Of a stretch of 64,000 nt of DNA, positions 52,825 to 63,880 are shown piece after piece. This DNA comes from Cristatella mucedo. Lineage: Eukaryota; Bryozoa; Phylactolaemata; Cristatellidae. The stretch covers positions 151,001 to 215,000 of the forward strand of contig WPIO01000189.1 in assembly GCA_009760855.2 (NCBI GenBank). Reading direction: 5' to 3'. A model generated the notes under the pieces. The model did no database searches. It was not told the DNA's origin and worked only from the letters and a program-made list of their open reading frames with translations. The position numbers were made by a program, and so were the translations under genes. Positions within the stretch are counted from its first letter, which is position 1, and every line of letters starts with the position of its first letter.

Positions 52825-53045
52825 CGAACCCGGATCTGAGGGGGGAGGGTGAAAGCTTCACAAGAGACACGCCCAGATCTGAGGGGGAAGGGTGAAAGCT
52901 TCCTAAGAGACACGCCCGGATCTGAGGGGTAAGGGTGAAAGCTTCATTAGAGACACGCCCGGATCGGAGGGGGAAGGGTGAAAGCTTCATAAGAGACGAA
53001 CTCGGATCTGAGGGGGAAGGGTGAAAGCTTCACAAGAGACACGCC
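52825..53045. repeat. About 42-bp minisatellite, five copies
   Basis: Unit: GATCTGAGGGGGAAGGGTGA, then AAGCTTCA[C/T]AAGAGACACGCCCG, with small variants. It sits downstream of the SLC6 stop. Confidence 0.95.
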
Positions 53046-53255
53046 TTGTCACTCCTCTGGGAACGACTGCGTATAAGGAATGGCACGGAGTGCAGCCATG
53101 TTGGCAGGCGCCATACCTAGGCCGCCGTTACCTTGGCGGCTGTCAACCATTCAGGAACGGCCGCTTCCAGCTTGGCCAGCCTGACGTAACTTCCGGGCAG
53201 CCTAACGTAACTGCTGGCAGCAGTCGATGCTGCAGGCACTAAGCCAGACTGTCTA

Positions 53256-53428
53256 GCCAGCCGTGAAAGCACACTAGGTAAGGCGGTTGCTTACATGACC
53301 TCGGTCCTGAGGTCGTGGGTTCGATTCTTGCGGTGGGCGATCCTTTATCGTCACTGCAAGCGGTGGTGATAGCCATCAAGGCTCTTCTGTCGCTATACAA
53401 AAAGAGGCTGTCTAAGCAGCTAAGATTT
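53256..53428 (+). mobile_element. SINE family S1, well preserved
   Basis: Full copy with box A-like GAAAGCACACTAGGTAAGGC and box B GGTTCGATTCTTGC, ending AAGAGGCTGTCTAAGCAGC. It is the best plus-strand copy and the easiest to read as a tRNA derivative. Confidence 0.87.
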
Positions 53429-53653
53429 GTTGACCTACTGAAAGCTGCACACCCGAAAAACTCGGTCATTTGGGTGAGCTGGCAGTAAGATAGATTTTCC
53501 ACGACCGGAAACCGTCAGTTTCATAAACAGCATCCGCAGTCGCTCCGGAACGCGTTCGCGGGTGCCTCTACGGCCAAATGACTTTGTAAATGCGATCGCC
53601 AATTAAAGCGGAAAGTGAAATACTAAACCGATCCGCGTCAGTGCACAGCCGCA

Positions 53654-56600
53654 CTATCCCCCCATGAATCTGAAGCTATTTGAAAGACGTATAACCCTAA
53701 TTCCTGTATCGACGACAATTCTAGCATCGCGGTGGTGCAGACGCCGTGGGTTCGAGCAGGCACGCTGAAAATAAGGTATGCCTCGAACCTCGTGTGCTTT
53801 CTTGCCTGCCCTCAGTTGTAGGACGAACTCTTTCACGAAGAAAACGGGAATCGGTATTATAATTAAGCCAGTGGCAGTGTAATAAATAGAGTCCGACAAA
53901 ACTTGCGTTTCCAGCGAGTCGTCGCTCGATCGATGCTCAGCGTTGCCGACCCAATGATAACGCACAATCTTGAATGCCAATGCGGTCTGAAACGCACGAT
54001 CAAACGTGGTCTGATTTCACCTTTAAGCTTCAGCAAAAATATCGTTAAATGTGGTCAAGCCAGGGGATGTCGTGACGCAGGTCGGGAGTGTCGTGTGTTC
54101 CCAAAGCCTGAAGCTGGCTCCCGACCTGCGTCACATCTCCTGACTTGACCACATTTAAAAGAAAACTAAAAAACGCATATATTTAGACATCATTTAGGTC
54201 CCCGTGATTCGTCCTTTATGTGCTTATGCGTGTTGACACTGTGCATGCTACCACTAGCCCTAGTTACATGCTGATCCTGTGCATGTCATCCAAAACTATT
54301 TTGTGTGTGTGTATTCAGCATGTTACCACTAACTATTCTATTGTACTTCATTTGTAGCAAATATAAAGTCCCTAGAAAGAGATTGAGTTCTCTGAAGGTG
54401 CCATATCAAGTGTATTATTATTATTAAAGGCGAGTCTTAGCCAAGGGGTAAGGTGCTCGCTCTTCACGACCCGGGTCGTGGGTTCCAGTCCTGCAGTGCT
54501 TGATTCAGTATCGATTACTGCAAGCGGTGGCGATAGCCGCGAATGTTCTTCTGCCGATATCAAAACGAGGCTGCTACATCAGCTATTAACCCCGGGGCAA
54601 AACCGGGGCGACATCCCGAACGTTCTCGATACCTGAAAAGAACCGCGCGCAGATCTGGCACTACCGGGCACCCTAGTTTAGCATGACCGTAGAGAGCAAG
54701 CTCTACGTGTAGATCCGGGCAATGTACCGTTACTAGTAGAGGCGCTATAACGCTCCAGCTCGAGCGCCAGTAGAGGCGCTCCAGCGCTGCGACGGCACTC
54801 GAGCAGCAGCTCCGCCGCCGCCGCCGCCGCGGCCTCGCCGTCGCCGAAGCAGCCTGCCCGACGGTGGATTTGCTGTTGCTTGCAAGCATGAGTACTATGT
54901 CGTCGTGAAGCCGTCCGGCGCCGTATATCCACGATATCGCCATCATAAAGAAAATGGCAAGCAGCAGTATGGCGCAGCCGTTCGAAGCAGCATCTACGGC
55001 CACCAGCAGCCGAATTCCTCCGCCCTAGAAGCACCAGCAGCAGGATGCTCGATCAGATCGAGGCTCGGGAGGAATCGTTTCGACGCAGCTCCGCGGCCAA
55101 TTAAAGCGGCAACGTAGCCGCAGACGACGGCAAGCAGACGCTGAAGCGGAGGAGAAGTCGAGTGAGAAAGAGTGCAAGCGAGACTCGCTGCAACGAAAGA
55201 CAAAGGAGAGACAAAGCCTCGGGCGAATGGAAGGGGAACTCGGCGCGAAAGCGGGCGGAGACGGATCAGACTCGAGTAGGCGAAAAGTTTCAGAAATACC
55301 TGAGTCATCAGAGGTAGACCCAAGAGGCACAATGTCGTGCAGGTTGCAGCTGTGAGCAGAACCTGCCGCTTGCCGAACGCCTGAAATCATTCAGCTAAAT
55401 GCTGCTTATTCGAGCGTAACCGCAGCGATCCGAAACGCGACGCAAGCGTGACGTTAAGTGCCTGGAAAGAAATTGAGTTCTCTGAGGGACCTATACAAAT
55501 GTATTAATATTATTATTATTACAACGTTTCGCAGCGCCAGAGTGTCTTTTCAAGGTCGGCGGACAAGCGGGCAGACATGCGGAGTAGGTTCGGTCCGTTT
55601 GTCTTTCCACCCACCTAAACCCTAAACCCTGGGTTTTAGGGTTTATTGGTTTATTGGTGGTAATTACCGAAAAAGCTTTAACGGCAAAGGGTTTTTGTAG
55701 CTGAACGAAACCACGAAGGATGTGCGGCCCGCGAGCGTCACCGAGAGATCCCGTAACGCATCGAGAGTTACCGTAACGCACCGCTCCAGCCTAGACTATC
55801 GCGAAGGTCTGTATAATTTAGTAGAGCGTGGAGTGCCATTACAGGCTGCCGCCTAAATCACTCGCGTTTAGGATTGATACGTATATCCACCAAATACAGA
55901 TGAGTCGTCCCATGACTTCACTACTTTTTTTTACTGCCAATAACCTTCTATATATTTATGTATTTATTCTATATATTTATAACCTTATATATATTTATAA
56001 AAAAGATGCTGCAACGATCGAAGGTGCTCGGAGGCTGTTTGGTAGGCGAAAGACGTAAACGAATCGATCGACGAAACGAATCGAAAGTCAAAGGGCGGAA
56101 TTTGCATCCAGCGGTTGGCCTTCTCATCCTCAGCCTTCAGCCTTTACTTCATTTAAAAAAGAAACCTCTTGGCTTATGCCACCATGCGAAGAGGGAAGGA
56201 AGAAATTAAGATTAAATTATTATTGAGAAGAAATTAAATTATTCGGCCGCACTTCAAGCTTGCACGCTCGATTGCAGCGCTCGCCGCTCAGCAGCCTCCT
56301 ACGGTGGCTGGCAAAAGGCTTCGAATCGCTGGCTGCGGCAGGCAGACAGCGTGTCTATTTCTTTCCACCTTCAAAGGTCCCGTCGTTGGAAATGAGGGGC
56401 ACAATTCTTTGCATCGTTAATACGTCGCACGCACCTTGGGAAAGTCATTTGATGCGGACGACGCGACAACACAACGTACGTACAATGCAACGTACGTACT
56501 ATACAACGTACGCACAATTTAACAACGCACATACAATGCAAGAACATTGGGCGTAATTAGATTCTACTGCAGCTACTGGTCGAAAGTTCGAGGCTCGCAG

Positions 56601-58826
56601 CGAGCGGCCACGCGTCCAGCCTGACCTATTTCCAAATCGTCTGCGAGATTTTCTGTGGGGTTCATTTGCCCGGCATTGGCTTACCATTAATGCGTTCATG
56701 AAGCGCTATTTAGTTCCTGTGAGCAAGCTGGCACAGCGGACGCGCTGTTCGGCGGCGGCAGCAGCTCAGCAGCAGCAGCAGCTCAGCTTAAGCGCCGGCG
56801 GTCATCACCTGGTGCCACTCTTCACAGACGGCCGTCACGAACGCTTCTATCAAGACGTACTGCGTGCTGACGCCCAGGCAGGCCAGCGCGAAGAAGAACG
56901 CCGACGACCACACGCTGGGCAGCGGCAGCTTCAGCGCGGCTTGCGAGAGGACGACGAAGGTGAAGGCCGCCGGCTCGCCAACGGCGGCGCCGAGCTCTTT
57001 CTCGCTCTCCTTCGCCATGACGCCGAGCGCGGAGAACAGCGAGCAGCCGAGCAGCAAGCTCGTGCCGAGGTCGAACGCCGGGATCAGCACGGACAGCCTG
57101 CAGGCGGAGCGCGCGTGTGCGGCGAGGCCGCTTCCGGCGCCGCAGCCGCCGCCGCTGCCTCGAAGTGAGCGCCCGAGACGTCGAGCTGGACGCATGTGCG
57201 GCTCCGCGGCGCTTCGCTCCGGCGACTCAGACTCGGGCGGCGGCGGCGGCGGCGGAGGCGATGGCGGCGGCGGCGGCGGAGGTGGAGGCGGTCGCACGAT
57301 TCGGAGGCTGACCTAACCTGAGGCTGTTGAGAGCAAACGGACTGTAACTGGCGAGAGTCGTTAGACCGCCCTTGAGACATGATAAGGTGAAGAGTGCCTG
57401 GACGATGGCGTCAATCCAAATTCGGGGCTGCAAGTAGAGACAGCGCGACATGTGCAATAGAGCGACGTCGTGCGGCGGCGAGTCTGGTGAGAGCGAGCCC
57501 GCGAGGGCCTGATCCGCTGCGGTCGCAAATGGCGGCGTCGGAAGTAAATCCGACGTTCCCTTTTAAGAATCCGTCATCGAGTTTCCTCTCGACCCGAGAC
57601 GGCACTTCCTCTCGACCCGAGGCGGCACTTGCCTATCGCTTTCGGCAGCTGCTGCCGGCGCGGCGGCGCTGCGCCGGCCGCCTCGCTGTCATGGCTCTCC
57701 GTCACGCCCGAAAGCGGAGAGAAAGCATTTCGTCGTCTTGCCCGATTAGCGCTTCCCGTCACTCTGGCTCCAATTAATCGCCCGCAAAAAAGGCGTTAGC
57801 GGTGTCCGTTTGATTGGAGCTAGCGTCCACTTGGAGCTGCTGACTCACAAGGACGCCCAACGCGAAGAAAGACGGCGCCTCCGGCCAGAGGATAACCGAA
57901 CGAAGAAAGATGGCCGCCCATAGCAAGTGGAAAACCGCGCCAGTGCCCTACCTCGTACCCCTGCCTCTAGTTCCTTTGCTCCCAAAGCCTGGAACTCACT
58001 ACCGACACACGTCACAACGTCCCCTGACATGACATTTACAAAGAAGTTTAAAATGTGCCTGTTCCTTATAGCATTCGGTGGGTCTCTGCCACTCCTCCTT
58101 AGTATGCATGTGTTGTGTCTGCTGCTTGCGGGTCTTACCATCAATAATTTGGTAAAATTTTCTATACAGTGCCGTGAAAGACATTCAGTTCTCCGAGGGC
58201 GCCATACAAACATATAATTCATTTGCAAAGCACCCAAAGAGAACTTAATCTCTACTCAGGTGCTTCAGATACGCCACAGATAGGGCTCGAGCCCACGACC
58301 TCAGTCAGATCTTGGTCGGGGCGAGCACTTTAACCACTGGGCCAAACCAAATGTATTATTATTATCATTATTATTATTATTATGGCTCAATATTAAAGAT
58401 TTGTCCGATACCGAAAGCCACCCTACGCCCCAAAGATCGCTCGGCGGAAGTGAGGAGGAGGCGCAAACTGACGCCAGTGGCCGTCGTAGGGCTTCGTCGC
58501 CACGCTGCCGAGGCGGCACATTCTGCCGCTAGGGCTAAACAGCCTGTCGGCCCCCGGTGGGAGGGGGCGGAGGCAATGCCGCGGGGAGGGTCAGGGCCGC
58601 AGGGAGGGTCAGGGCCGCGGGAGCTGCACGTGTCTGGTGCTTCGATCAGCGGCAGGAACTTCAGCGAGAGCAGAAAGCGGTGGAGGGGCCCAGTGCTGGG
58701 GTTGAGGCCTGCTCAAGAACGGCTATCTCTCTCGCGCTCTCTCTCTGTCTCTCGCCCTCTCGCGCTCTCTCCTATCACGCCCTCTCTCTCTCTTTCTCGC
58801 TCTCTCGAAAGCTCTCTCTCACGCTT

Positions 58827-58889
<63 letters not shown>

Positions 58890-60229
58890 CTCCCTTTCCC
58901 TCTCACGCTCTCTCTCTCTCTCGGTCTCTCGCTCTTTTTCTCTCTCCCTCTTTCGCGCGCGCTCTCTCTCCCTCTCTCCTTCGCTCTTCCTCTTGCACTC
59001 TCTCTCGCCCTCTCTCTCTCCCTCTCTCTCGCTCTCCCTCTTGCACTCTCTCACCCTCTCTCTCTCCCTCTCACAATCTCGCTCTCTCTCTCTCGCTCTC
59101 CCTTTCCCTCTCACGCCCTCTCCCTCCCCCTCTCTCTCTCCCTCTCACGCTCTCTCTCGCTCTCCCCCTTGCACTCGCTCTCGCCCTCTCTCTCTCTCCC
59201 TCTCTCTCGCTCTCCCTCTTGCACTCTCTCACCCTCTCTCTCTACCTCTCACAATCTCGCTCTCTCTCGCTCTCCCTTTCCCTCTCACGCCCTCTCTCTC
59301 CCCCTCTCTCTCTCTCCCTCTCACACTCTCTCTCGCTCTCCCTCTTGCACTCGCTCTCGCCCTCTCTCTCTCTCTCGCTCTTTCATTCTCTCGCTCCAAC
59401 CAATCGCTCAGGACGCTAACAAAACTTTCAAGCGGCTCGACAGCAAAGCGGCGGCTTTTCCCCTTTTCTCCGGAATACCGGGGCTACTGAAGCGACCTAA
59501 GCGGACGACGAATACTCGCTGGCAGGCGCGGCGACAGTCGCACCACGTCGCGTGCGCCTCACCTCGGCAAGCCGATGCCAGCGGGGCACGAGGAAGTACG
59601 CGATGCCTTCGATGGCGGCCTCTCGGTCGGCGAGGCAGCTCTGCACGAGCACGGCGATCAGCACGACGAGCGGCAGCGGCGTCAGCGCGCAAGCGAACTG
59701 CAACGAGAGAGCGGCCGCGCGAGCCTTCGGCACGATCGAGCACCAGCCGCCCACGACAGGCGGCGAGCGACTCGCTGTGACAGGTAGGGGCGTGCGGCGA
59801 GAGGGCTCGCTCCTCGCCCGCCCGCACGAGGACGCGTATTTCGCTTCGACCTTCGCTGCCGTCGGGGCCGGACAGTCTCCCAGCTCTCGCTGCGACGCTC
59901 TTCGCCATCCCAAAGATGGACGCGCGGCGAGACAGCGACCGAACTTGCGCTCTTCGCGACGAGCGTGGGCCGACCGAGCTCAGGGCTCAGGGCCGCCATT
60001 CCAAAGATGGACGCGCGGCGAGACAGCGACCGAACTTGCGCCCCGCCGCACGCAGGCGCTGCGGGTGGCAGCGAGCCCGTCGCCGCTTCGGGCGCTCGCT
60101 CGCTGGCCCTCACCTTGGCCGTGACCTTCAGACCTCGAACCAGAATGACGAAAACGAGGAGCCACGAGAAGACGAGAGCCAGTACCTGGTAGGTGGCGCT
60201 CGGAGAGCCCGGTCCCAGGTGAGCGTCGC
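53654..60229 (-). CDS. SLC6-family Na+/Cl--dependent transporter, 3' portion (TM4 to C terminus)
   Basis: Exons (minus): 60229-60114, 59697-59563, 57427-57318, 57097-56809, 55380-55300, 55024-54728, 53986-53654. Phases agree and give about 453 residues with a stop. Landmarks in SLC6 order: LVFSWLLVFVILVRGLKVTAK (TM4, cut here to 20: VFSWLLVFVILVRGLKVTAK); AAIEGIAYFLVPRWHRLAEP; WIDAIVQALFTLS...TLASYS (TM6); LFSALGVMA (TM7); LACLGVSTQYVLIEAFVTAV (TM8); LCLLGLPLMTQGGG (TM9-10); AISWIYGAGRLHDDI (TM10); GLIIIPIPVFFVKEFVLQL (TM12). Known role: plasma-membrane symport of neurotransmitters, amino acids or osmolytes. Closest resemblance by eye is to the glycine/proline subgroup. Oddities: an Arg-rich insert of about 30 residues before TM11, and Ser where that subgroup has Asp in TM8. 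The N-terminal exons (TM1-3) were not found and may lie past base 64000. A donor-like GAG|GTTCGAGG near 53780 could shorten the last exon. Confidence 0.88.
54048..54153. repeat. Fold-back of LINE sequence
   Basis: GTGGTCAAGCCAGGGGATGT...GACGCAGGTCGGGAG is followed after about 30 bases by CTCCCGACCTGCGTCACATC...CTGACTTGACCACA, its near-perfect reverse complement with arms of about 38 bases. The right arm continues into a forward LINE 3' end, and the left arm is a reversed piece of the same LINE. Confidence 0.85.
54118..54425 (+). mobile_element. LINE family 1 3' end
   Basis: GACTTGACCACATTTAAAAG, TTAGGTCCCCGTGATTCGTC, then tail AAGTCCCTAGAAAGAGATTG...CTGAAGGTGCCATATCAAG and ATT repeats. It lies in the last SLC6 intron? 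No: it lies between exon 54728 and exon 53986, the last intron. Confidence 0.85.
54428..54592 (+). mobile_element. SINE family S1, diverged
   Basis: GCGAGTCTTAGCCAAGGGGT head, GTGGGTTCCAGTCC box B region, GCGGTGGCGATAGCCGCG body, ACATCAGCT end. It is placed directly after the ATT tail of the preceding LINE. Confidence 0.7.
55381..56808. other. SLC6 intron with no gene seen
   Basis: Apart from the LINE tail at 55455, it contains an inverted CCCTAAACCCTGGGTTTTAG sequence at about 55617-55640, an AT-rich patch at 55920-56010 and ACAACGTACGTAC-type repeats at 56468-56530. Confidence 0.5.
55455..55525 (+). mobile_element. Solo LINE family 1 tail
   Basis: TTAAGTGCCTGGAAAGAAAT...GAGGGACCTATACAAATG and ATT repeats. 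Confidence 0.8.
57945..58215 (+). mobile_element. LINE family 1 3' end
   Basis: Frame FAPKAWNSLPTHVTTSPDMT, then tail CAGTGCCGTGAAAGACATTC...GAGGGCGCCATACAAACA. It lies in an SLC6 intron. Confidence 0.85.
58215..58385 (-). mobile_element. SINE family S2
   Basis: GCAAAGCACCCAAAGAGAAC tail, GGGCTCGAGCCCACGACCTC box B, GTCAGATCTTGGTCGGGGCG and CCACTGGGCCAAACC head, followed by ATT repeats. Confidence 0.78.
58726..59397. repeat. 670-bp CT-rich polypyrimidine repeat
   Basis: CTCTCT runs broken by CGCTCTCCCTCTTGCACTCT and CCCTTTCCCTCTCACGC units. The latter recur every 110-150 bp, giving a higher-order repeat. It lies in the intron between SLC6 exons at 59563 and 57427. Frames over 390 codons cross it and are artefacts. 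Confidence 0.97.
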
Positions 60230-61855
60230 CTGCGGTCACGTGAGCCAGTCTGCGGCTTCGACGGAGAGATTCGAAAGAAAAGCCCAATTTTAGGGTTTCC
60301 CGAGCGCGAGGTGAAGATTGTGGTTTTCCACGAGCACGCCCGCGCGACCCCAGAATGCCGTGCGCGCGAGCGTCACTCTTCGCGCGGTCATTCACTACGC
60401 CGCCGCCACCCAGGCAATCTCTCCTCTTTGCCGAGCAACATCCCTCGCCGACGAGTCAAGCGTATGTAAAGTGCCTGTAGAAAGAGATTAAGTTCTCTGG
60501 GGCGCTACGCAAATTATTATTAATATTATCGTATTATTATAAAAGACCGACAGAGGGCCAATAATAAATCGGTGCAAAGCCAGTGTAGTCTCAAGCGCGT
60601 CGATTTCTAGGCCAGTTTTCGCCCGAGGGCAGACAGGGAATTCGCACGCAAGTTCTGAGCCCCGGATGTCCCGTCCCGGTCGCGACTGTCTTGACGAATT
60701 TAGACAAAGTTGGGCGCGGAAGGTCCGTGCAAGAAGGCGTGAGCTTCCGGGCCGGGGAAGGCGTGAGTTAGACCGCTAGCCATTCGTCCAAGTTGTCTGC
60801 GGAATTCCAATGCTGCAGGGCCTTCAGAAGTTCGATCGTTCTGCAATGCTACTCTCTACTGTACTGCGCTCGCAGTAGCAGCGTGACCTTGACCTTGCAG
60901 GGAAATCTTACGAGCCGCCGAGGCGAAGTTCGAGCGCTGTGCTCGACTCAGACGTGCGCTACTTGCGCAGCATCAGCTTTTGAAAAGATGCGGAGACTAT
61001 TGCGCAGGCATTCCAATTAATTATGCGCGGGTTTGGTGGAAAATTAGAAAGACTACCAAGGTTCGCCGGAGAACTTTCTGTGTAAGTCACTAGACTCGCT
61101 GAGCCAGAGGCAGACAGTGCGGCTGCTATTTCCCACTCTATATAACAATAACAACAACTAAGGCCATTACTATTGGAAACAGCAAGTAAGCAAAACTGTG
61201 CCATTGGCTAGGCGATTACGAACTGGATGATTCAGCGTTTTATGGCGTCCTATGGGACCTAAATGAAAAGTACCTAGAGAGAGATTAAGTTCTCTGAGGG
61301 CGCTTTATCAAGTGAATTATTATTATTATTATTATTATTATTCAATGTCTATGCATATCAGAAACAGACTGCGAAGGCAATAACTAAAATGCATTTATAC
61401 ATGTATAAATAGTGAAAGCAACCTGCACGATTGCAGCACACCAAAGCAACCAAAGGACGGTTCACATGGACGAACGAAGCATCTGCTCGAAGAGAGGAAC
61501 CCAGTTAGAGGTTAGAGGTTAGAGGTTTGTAGTTTTGATTAGTAACCATCGAGGCAGTCATGTTGTGACGTCGGTTGGCAGAAAGTTCCAACATTTAGTG
61601 AACGAGAGCAAAAGACAGGTTTTCTGCTATGGTTTTTAAATTATTTAGAGATGCAGCTGTCGCAGCCAGACTAAGATTAGGCGGGCAGTGAGTGCTAGGG
61701 AGTTAGTTACTGCTAAGGAAAACCCGAGGAGTAATCATTTCATATATGAGTGCTCAAGAGAGAGAGCTCAAGAGAGAGAGAGCTCAAAAGAGAGAGGGAG
61801 AGAGAGAGACATAAACTGAAGAAGGAATATAGAGGGAGAGAGAGAGAGAGAGAAA

Positions 61856-61896
<41 letters not shown>

Positions 61897-61947
61897 AGAC
61901 GGAGAGAGAGAGATGGACGGAAGAAGGAAGAGAGAGAGAGAGATGGA

Positions 61948-62019
<72 letters not shown>

Positions 62020-62640
62020 CCTGACAGTGACAAGACATGAAACTGAAATCGTTGTGATGCCTTAAATGGGGAGCCGGTGCGAGTCAAAAGGAAGTGCTAT
62101 AATGTGAAAGTTCTGACGCTCACGAAATTCAAGCCATGCTGCCGGCTTTTGTTTCGTCTTTGAGCGTCTTAGTGCTCAGGCAGGAAACCCGGCAACGAGA
62201 GAGTTATGGATGGTCGGGTGTGACCTCACAGATGCTTGGACCAACTTGGGTAATATGAGCGTTAGCTGCTCACCTGCCAAGATTATGCAAGCCAGCTTGA
62301 ATTTTATCAATACAAAGCGGAAGCGGAAACGTTGCTGAGGAGGAAACTAGGCAGCTATAATTAAAGTTCTCTCGGCCTAGTGTGGACCTCTTAACTTGTG
62401 GCCCGACACCGGCCGTAACGGCATTTACTACATTGACATTTATTACATTTACTACGCTTATTACATTTACTACATTGAGTCATCACCGGGCCGGCCGAGA
62501 AGAAAGAACGTCAATCAATGCTCGCACCCTTATTTTATATTAGACATATATTATTTATAATACATAAATAATGTTATTATTATATTTTTTATTACTATTA
62601 CATTTGCTATTATTAGTATACTTTATATTATTAGAGTTCA
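60230..62640. other. No gene seen; LINE tails and GA repeat
   Basis: Solo LINE tails lie at 60462-60545 and 61260-61345 (the second has a perfect GCGCT hairpin arm and ATT repeats). A degraded LINE-like stretch (reverse) lies at about 61470-61740 and 62040-62330. I searched the minus strand for TM1-TM3 of the SLC6 gene and did not find them. Confidence 0.5.
61757..62020. repeat. (GA)n purine-rich microsatellite
   Basis: GAGAGA runs with GATGGA, GGGAGA and AAGAAGGA interruptions. Confidence 0.97.
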
Positions 62641-62645
62641 ATCAA

Positions 62646-63609
62646 TTACCTGGTCAAACCAAGCGCGTCTGTAGGCTGCAGCATGGTGCAGCAGCAGCAG
62701 CACCTATCGCCAGATATCAATGCGCTGTGTACGAGTGCACGATACGCGCCGCCCGCCGAAACACTAGGCCTGATACGCACTTCACCACCAGCTACAAAAG
62801 ACGTTAGCACCAGTCGGCGTAGCAGTCTAATGCGCTTAACACCCACCGTGAGTTTGGTATTCGTGAGCTCTAGCACATTTCTATTACGATCAGTGCTCCG
62901 GAGCAGTAAGGTATGAGATCAACTCACTAGAAATACAGCTCTGAGGGAAGCATTGGAGCTTGGTGACCTGTAGGTGACTCTCCAGCTCGGCTGCTGCCGT
63001 TAATCCCCTTTTGCTGCGTTCCCAGAGCGTTAGATGATACGAAATCCACATTCGATGCAAACGTTGTGTCACTATTCGTGCTGGTGAAAAGGTAAGCTGT
63101 GTGGTTAGCCAGTAGTGCTATCGGCGTACTGTCGTTGAAGTTAACCGTTGTCTGCGTCTGCGTGAAATTCCTGACAGCGTTACCACCGGCGGTGGAGACA
63201 TTGATGCAGTCTGAAGCAGGTTTAGCAGGAAGTCGATGTGGCAACATCCGCCGAGCCTCATTAAACTGTACCGCCGCAAGGTCGCGTTCAGCGGATGCAT
63301 ACAAACCGGACGACGCGACGGAATCTTCCTCGTCAGGCTGCGTAAGAGGGAATTTCCGGCTTTGACTACTTTAGCCGTGGCCCGCCCGCGACTACCCAGT
63401 TCTTTATTTAGAGGATTGAAGAAAATTGCTGCAGGCTTTATCGCTCGGTACGCCAGTGCTGTGCGACGGCGGAGGGACAACTTGGGGCCGGATTCCATGT
63501 CCGGAACAGTCAAGAGCTCTTCACCGACTGCCCCTCCCCCGTACTCATCCTGACTCAACGTCAAAGCGCAGGCAAGGCCCAGCTGGGCGGCCCCAGACGG
63601 CCATATCAT
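62646..63609 (-). pseudogene. Degenerate protein-coding-like block of unknown origin
   Basis: Three minus-strand frames follow one another: 63609-63118, 63304-62927 and 62876-62646. Each has normal amino-acid composition, unlike the repeats on both sides. The first includes SLRRRTALAYRAIKPAAIFF and a basic stretch LLRSLTRKIPSRRP. The second has NFTQTQTTVNFNDSTPIALL and four N-x-S/T sites in about 40 residues. The third has KLTVGVKRIRLL and EVRIRPSVSAGG. The frame changes suggest one coding region broken by indels. I do not recognise it. It could be a decayed endogenous viral or transposon gene, or distant exons. No splice sites explain the changes. Confidence 0.35.
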
Positions 63610-63677
63610 TTGTCGGCTGTCTGGTGCTAGTAAGCCCTACCCAGGCTGCCAAAGCATTCGCACAGGGTGATTCTCGA

Positions 63678-63678
<1 letters not shown>

Positions 63679-63773
<95 letters not shown>

Positions 63774-63818
63774 CAGAGAGACAGAGAGACAGAGAGACAG
63801 AGAGACAGAGACAGAGAA

Positions 63819-63849
<31 letters not shown>

Positions 63850-63880
63850 GAGACAGAGAGACAGAGAGACAGAGAGAGAG
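63679..63880. repeat. (GA)n/(GACAGA)n microsatellite
   Basis: Pure GA from 63679 to about 63754, then alternating GAGACA and GAGAGACA units to 63880. Confidence 0.97.

Noticed and set aside
53256-53335. tRNA gene candidate on the plus strand
   Set aside because: Same reasoning: it is the head of an S1 SINE present in a dozen copies.
58312-59780. Frames of about 400 codons rich in Ser and Leu
   Set aside because: Translation of the CT-rich repeat within an SLC6 intron; no other protein features.
60959-61204. Minus frame considered for TM1 of the SLC6 gene
   Set aside because: It lacks the invariant TM1 signature (GLGNVWRFPY) and any splice phase that joins to exon 60229.
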